DNA of 5,504 nt from Candidatus Zixiibacteriota bacterium. Lineage in GTDB: Bacteria > Zixibacteria > MSB-5A5 > GN15 > JACZUZ01. Shown here one piece after another: positions 4,989 through 5,504 of this stretch. Under the pieces are notes generated by a model, which was not told the origin of the DNA, did not search any database, and saw only the letters and a program-made list of their open reading frames with translations. Numbering within the stretch: position 1 is the first letter of the stretch; each line of letters begins with the position of its first letter. The position numbers and the translations under genes are program-made. The stretch covers positions 1 to 5,504 of the forward strand of contig JADFNA010000144.1 of assembly GCA_022563625.1 (NCBI GenBank), given 5' to 3'.

Positions 4989-5504
4989 ATGGAGCAATTG
5001 TTGGACCCGAACATACGAATGAGAATCTTGATCGCGGATGCCGATGAGGCTGGCGCAGGCCGTCTGTCTGAGATACTCGCGAAACTGAACACAACTCATA
5101 GCCACAGCTTTGACGTGGAGTACGCCTATTCCATAAAGAAGGCCTACGGGAAACTCAGTTCGTATAAGCCCAATGTCGTCTTTATAGATCTTCTCTCGAC
5201 TGGATTAAGGGACTCAATTACATTTATTCAGCACACACGGTTGAAGAATCCGGCCGTGGTCTTCGTGCTCTACTCAGACGAGGACGATCTAGAGAAACGT
5301 GCGACTGAGGTCTATTGTGGCTGGGGTGCGCGTCTCAAGCATTACTTTCTTCAACCAAAGCATATACCCGACAATGAGTATGAAAGCTTCCTGGTCTTTA
5401 ATCTTGAACGCGCACAGCTTGACCTGTTGGCGTACGGATTTCAAGAGTCGGTATCGCTAGTTCGACATAAACACGGAGGCACATCACTCACACGGATTCA
5501 GGTT
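4989..5504 (+). CDS. Receiver-domain (response regulator-like) protein, 3' end beyond window
   Basis: The open frame begins at ATG 4989, with AGGAG (4974-4978) 10 nt upstream, and continues through 172 codons to the window edge without a stop. Residues 10-140 look like a CheY-type receiver: strand MRILIADADE (11-20) with the acidic pair D17/D19, strand NVVFIDLL (62-69) with phosphoacceptor D67, strand VVFVLYSDED (90-99) with switch residue S96, and K124 after HYFLQ. These match the Asp/Asp-Asp/Ser/Lys active-site set, although the usual K-P is replaced by P-K, so phosphorylation is probable but unproven. From about 141 (ERAQLDLLAYGFQES...) an unrecognised segment begins, perhaps a linker into an output domain outside the window. 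No histidine kinase is seen nearby. It follows the microprotein frame at 4855 by 26 nt and may share its leader. Confidence 0.75.
   Translation, partial: MEQLLDPNIRMRILIADADEAGAGRLSEILAKLNTTHSHSFDVEYAYSIKKAYGKLSSYKPNVVFIDLLSTGLRDSITFIQHTRLKNPAVVFVLYSDEDDLEKRATEVYCGWGARLKHYFLQPKHIPDNEYESFLVFNLERAQLDLLAYGFQESVSLVRHKHGGTSLTRIQV

Noticed and set aside
4824..5105. Minus-strand 93-codon frame
   Set aside because: It overlaps the well-initiated plus-strand receiver gene and microprotein frame, and its composition shows no domain or hydrophobic pattern that outcompetes them.

Overview
The window comes from a bacterium of about 50% GC with an LPS-type outer membrane. A group II geranylgeranylglyceryl phosphate (GGGP) synthase, a small DUF3098-like membrane protein and LPS genes together suggest the FCB superphylum (Bacteroidota relatives or a candidate phylum such as Zixibacteria). 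This placement is inferred from gene content, not from a phylogeny.

Left part (2-3969): four plus-strand genes form a probable operon. They are the 3' part of alaS (alanyl-tRNA synthetase: editing domain plus C-Ala domain, cut by the window edge), a GGGP synthase (first step of archaeal-type ether lipid synthesis), a GmhA-type phosphoheptose isomerase (first step of ADP-heptose synthesis for LPS core) and an O-antigen ligase/polymerase-family membrane protein. The three gaps are 49, 47 and 47 nt, and no internal promoter or terminator is evident. The last three genes all concern the envelope: a lipid backbone, a core sugar, and glycan attachment or polymerisation.

Middle (3970-4704): a strong sigma70-like promoter (TTGACA, 16 nt, TATACT) precedes a 94-aa two-helix DUF3098-like membrane protein. 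Two tRNA genes follow, tRNA-Val(TAC) and tRNA-Asp(GTC), both without an encoded CCA. They may be read from the same promoter. The tRNA-Val gene lies between two GTGTC/GACAC hairpins.

Right part (4705-5504): an intergenic stretch unusually rich in dyad symmetry (an 11-bp imperfect inverted repeat, then a perfect 6-bp hairpin that could alternatively pair downstream) leads into a 35-codon single-helix membrane microprotein. After that comes a well-initiated gene that runs off the window. It encodes a receiver-like (response regulator) N-terminal domain followed by a segment I do not recognise. The receiver gene with its structured leader and membrane microprotein is the least conventional part of the window.
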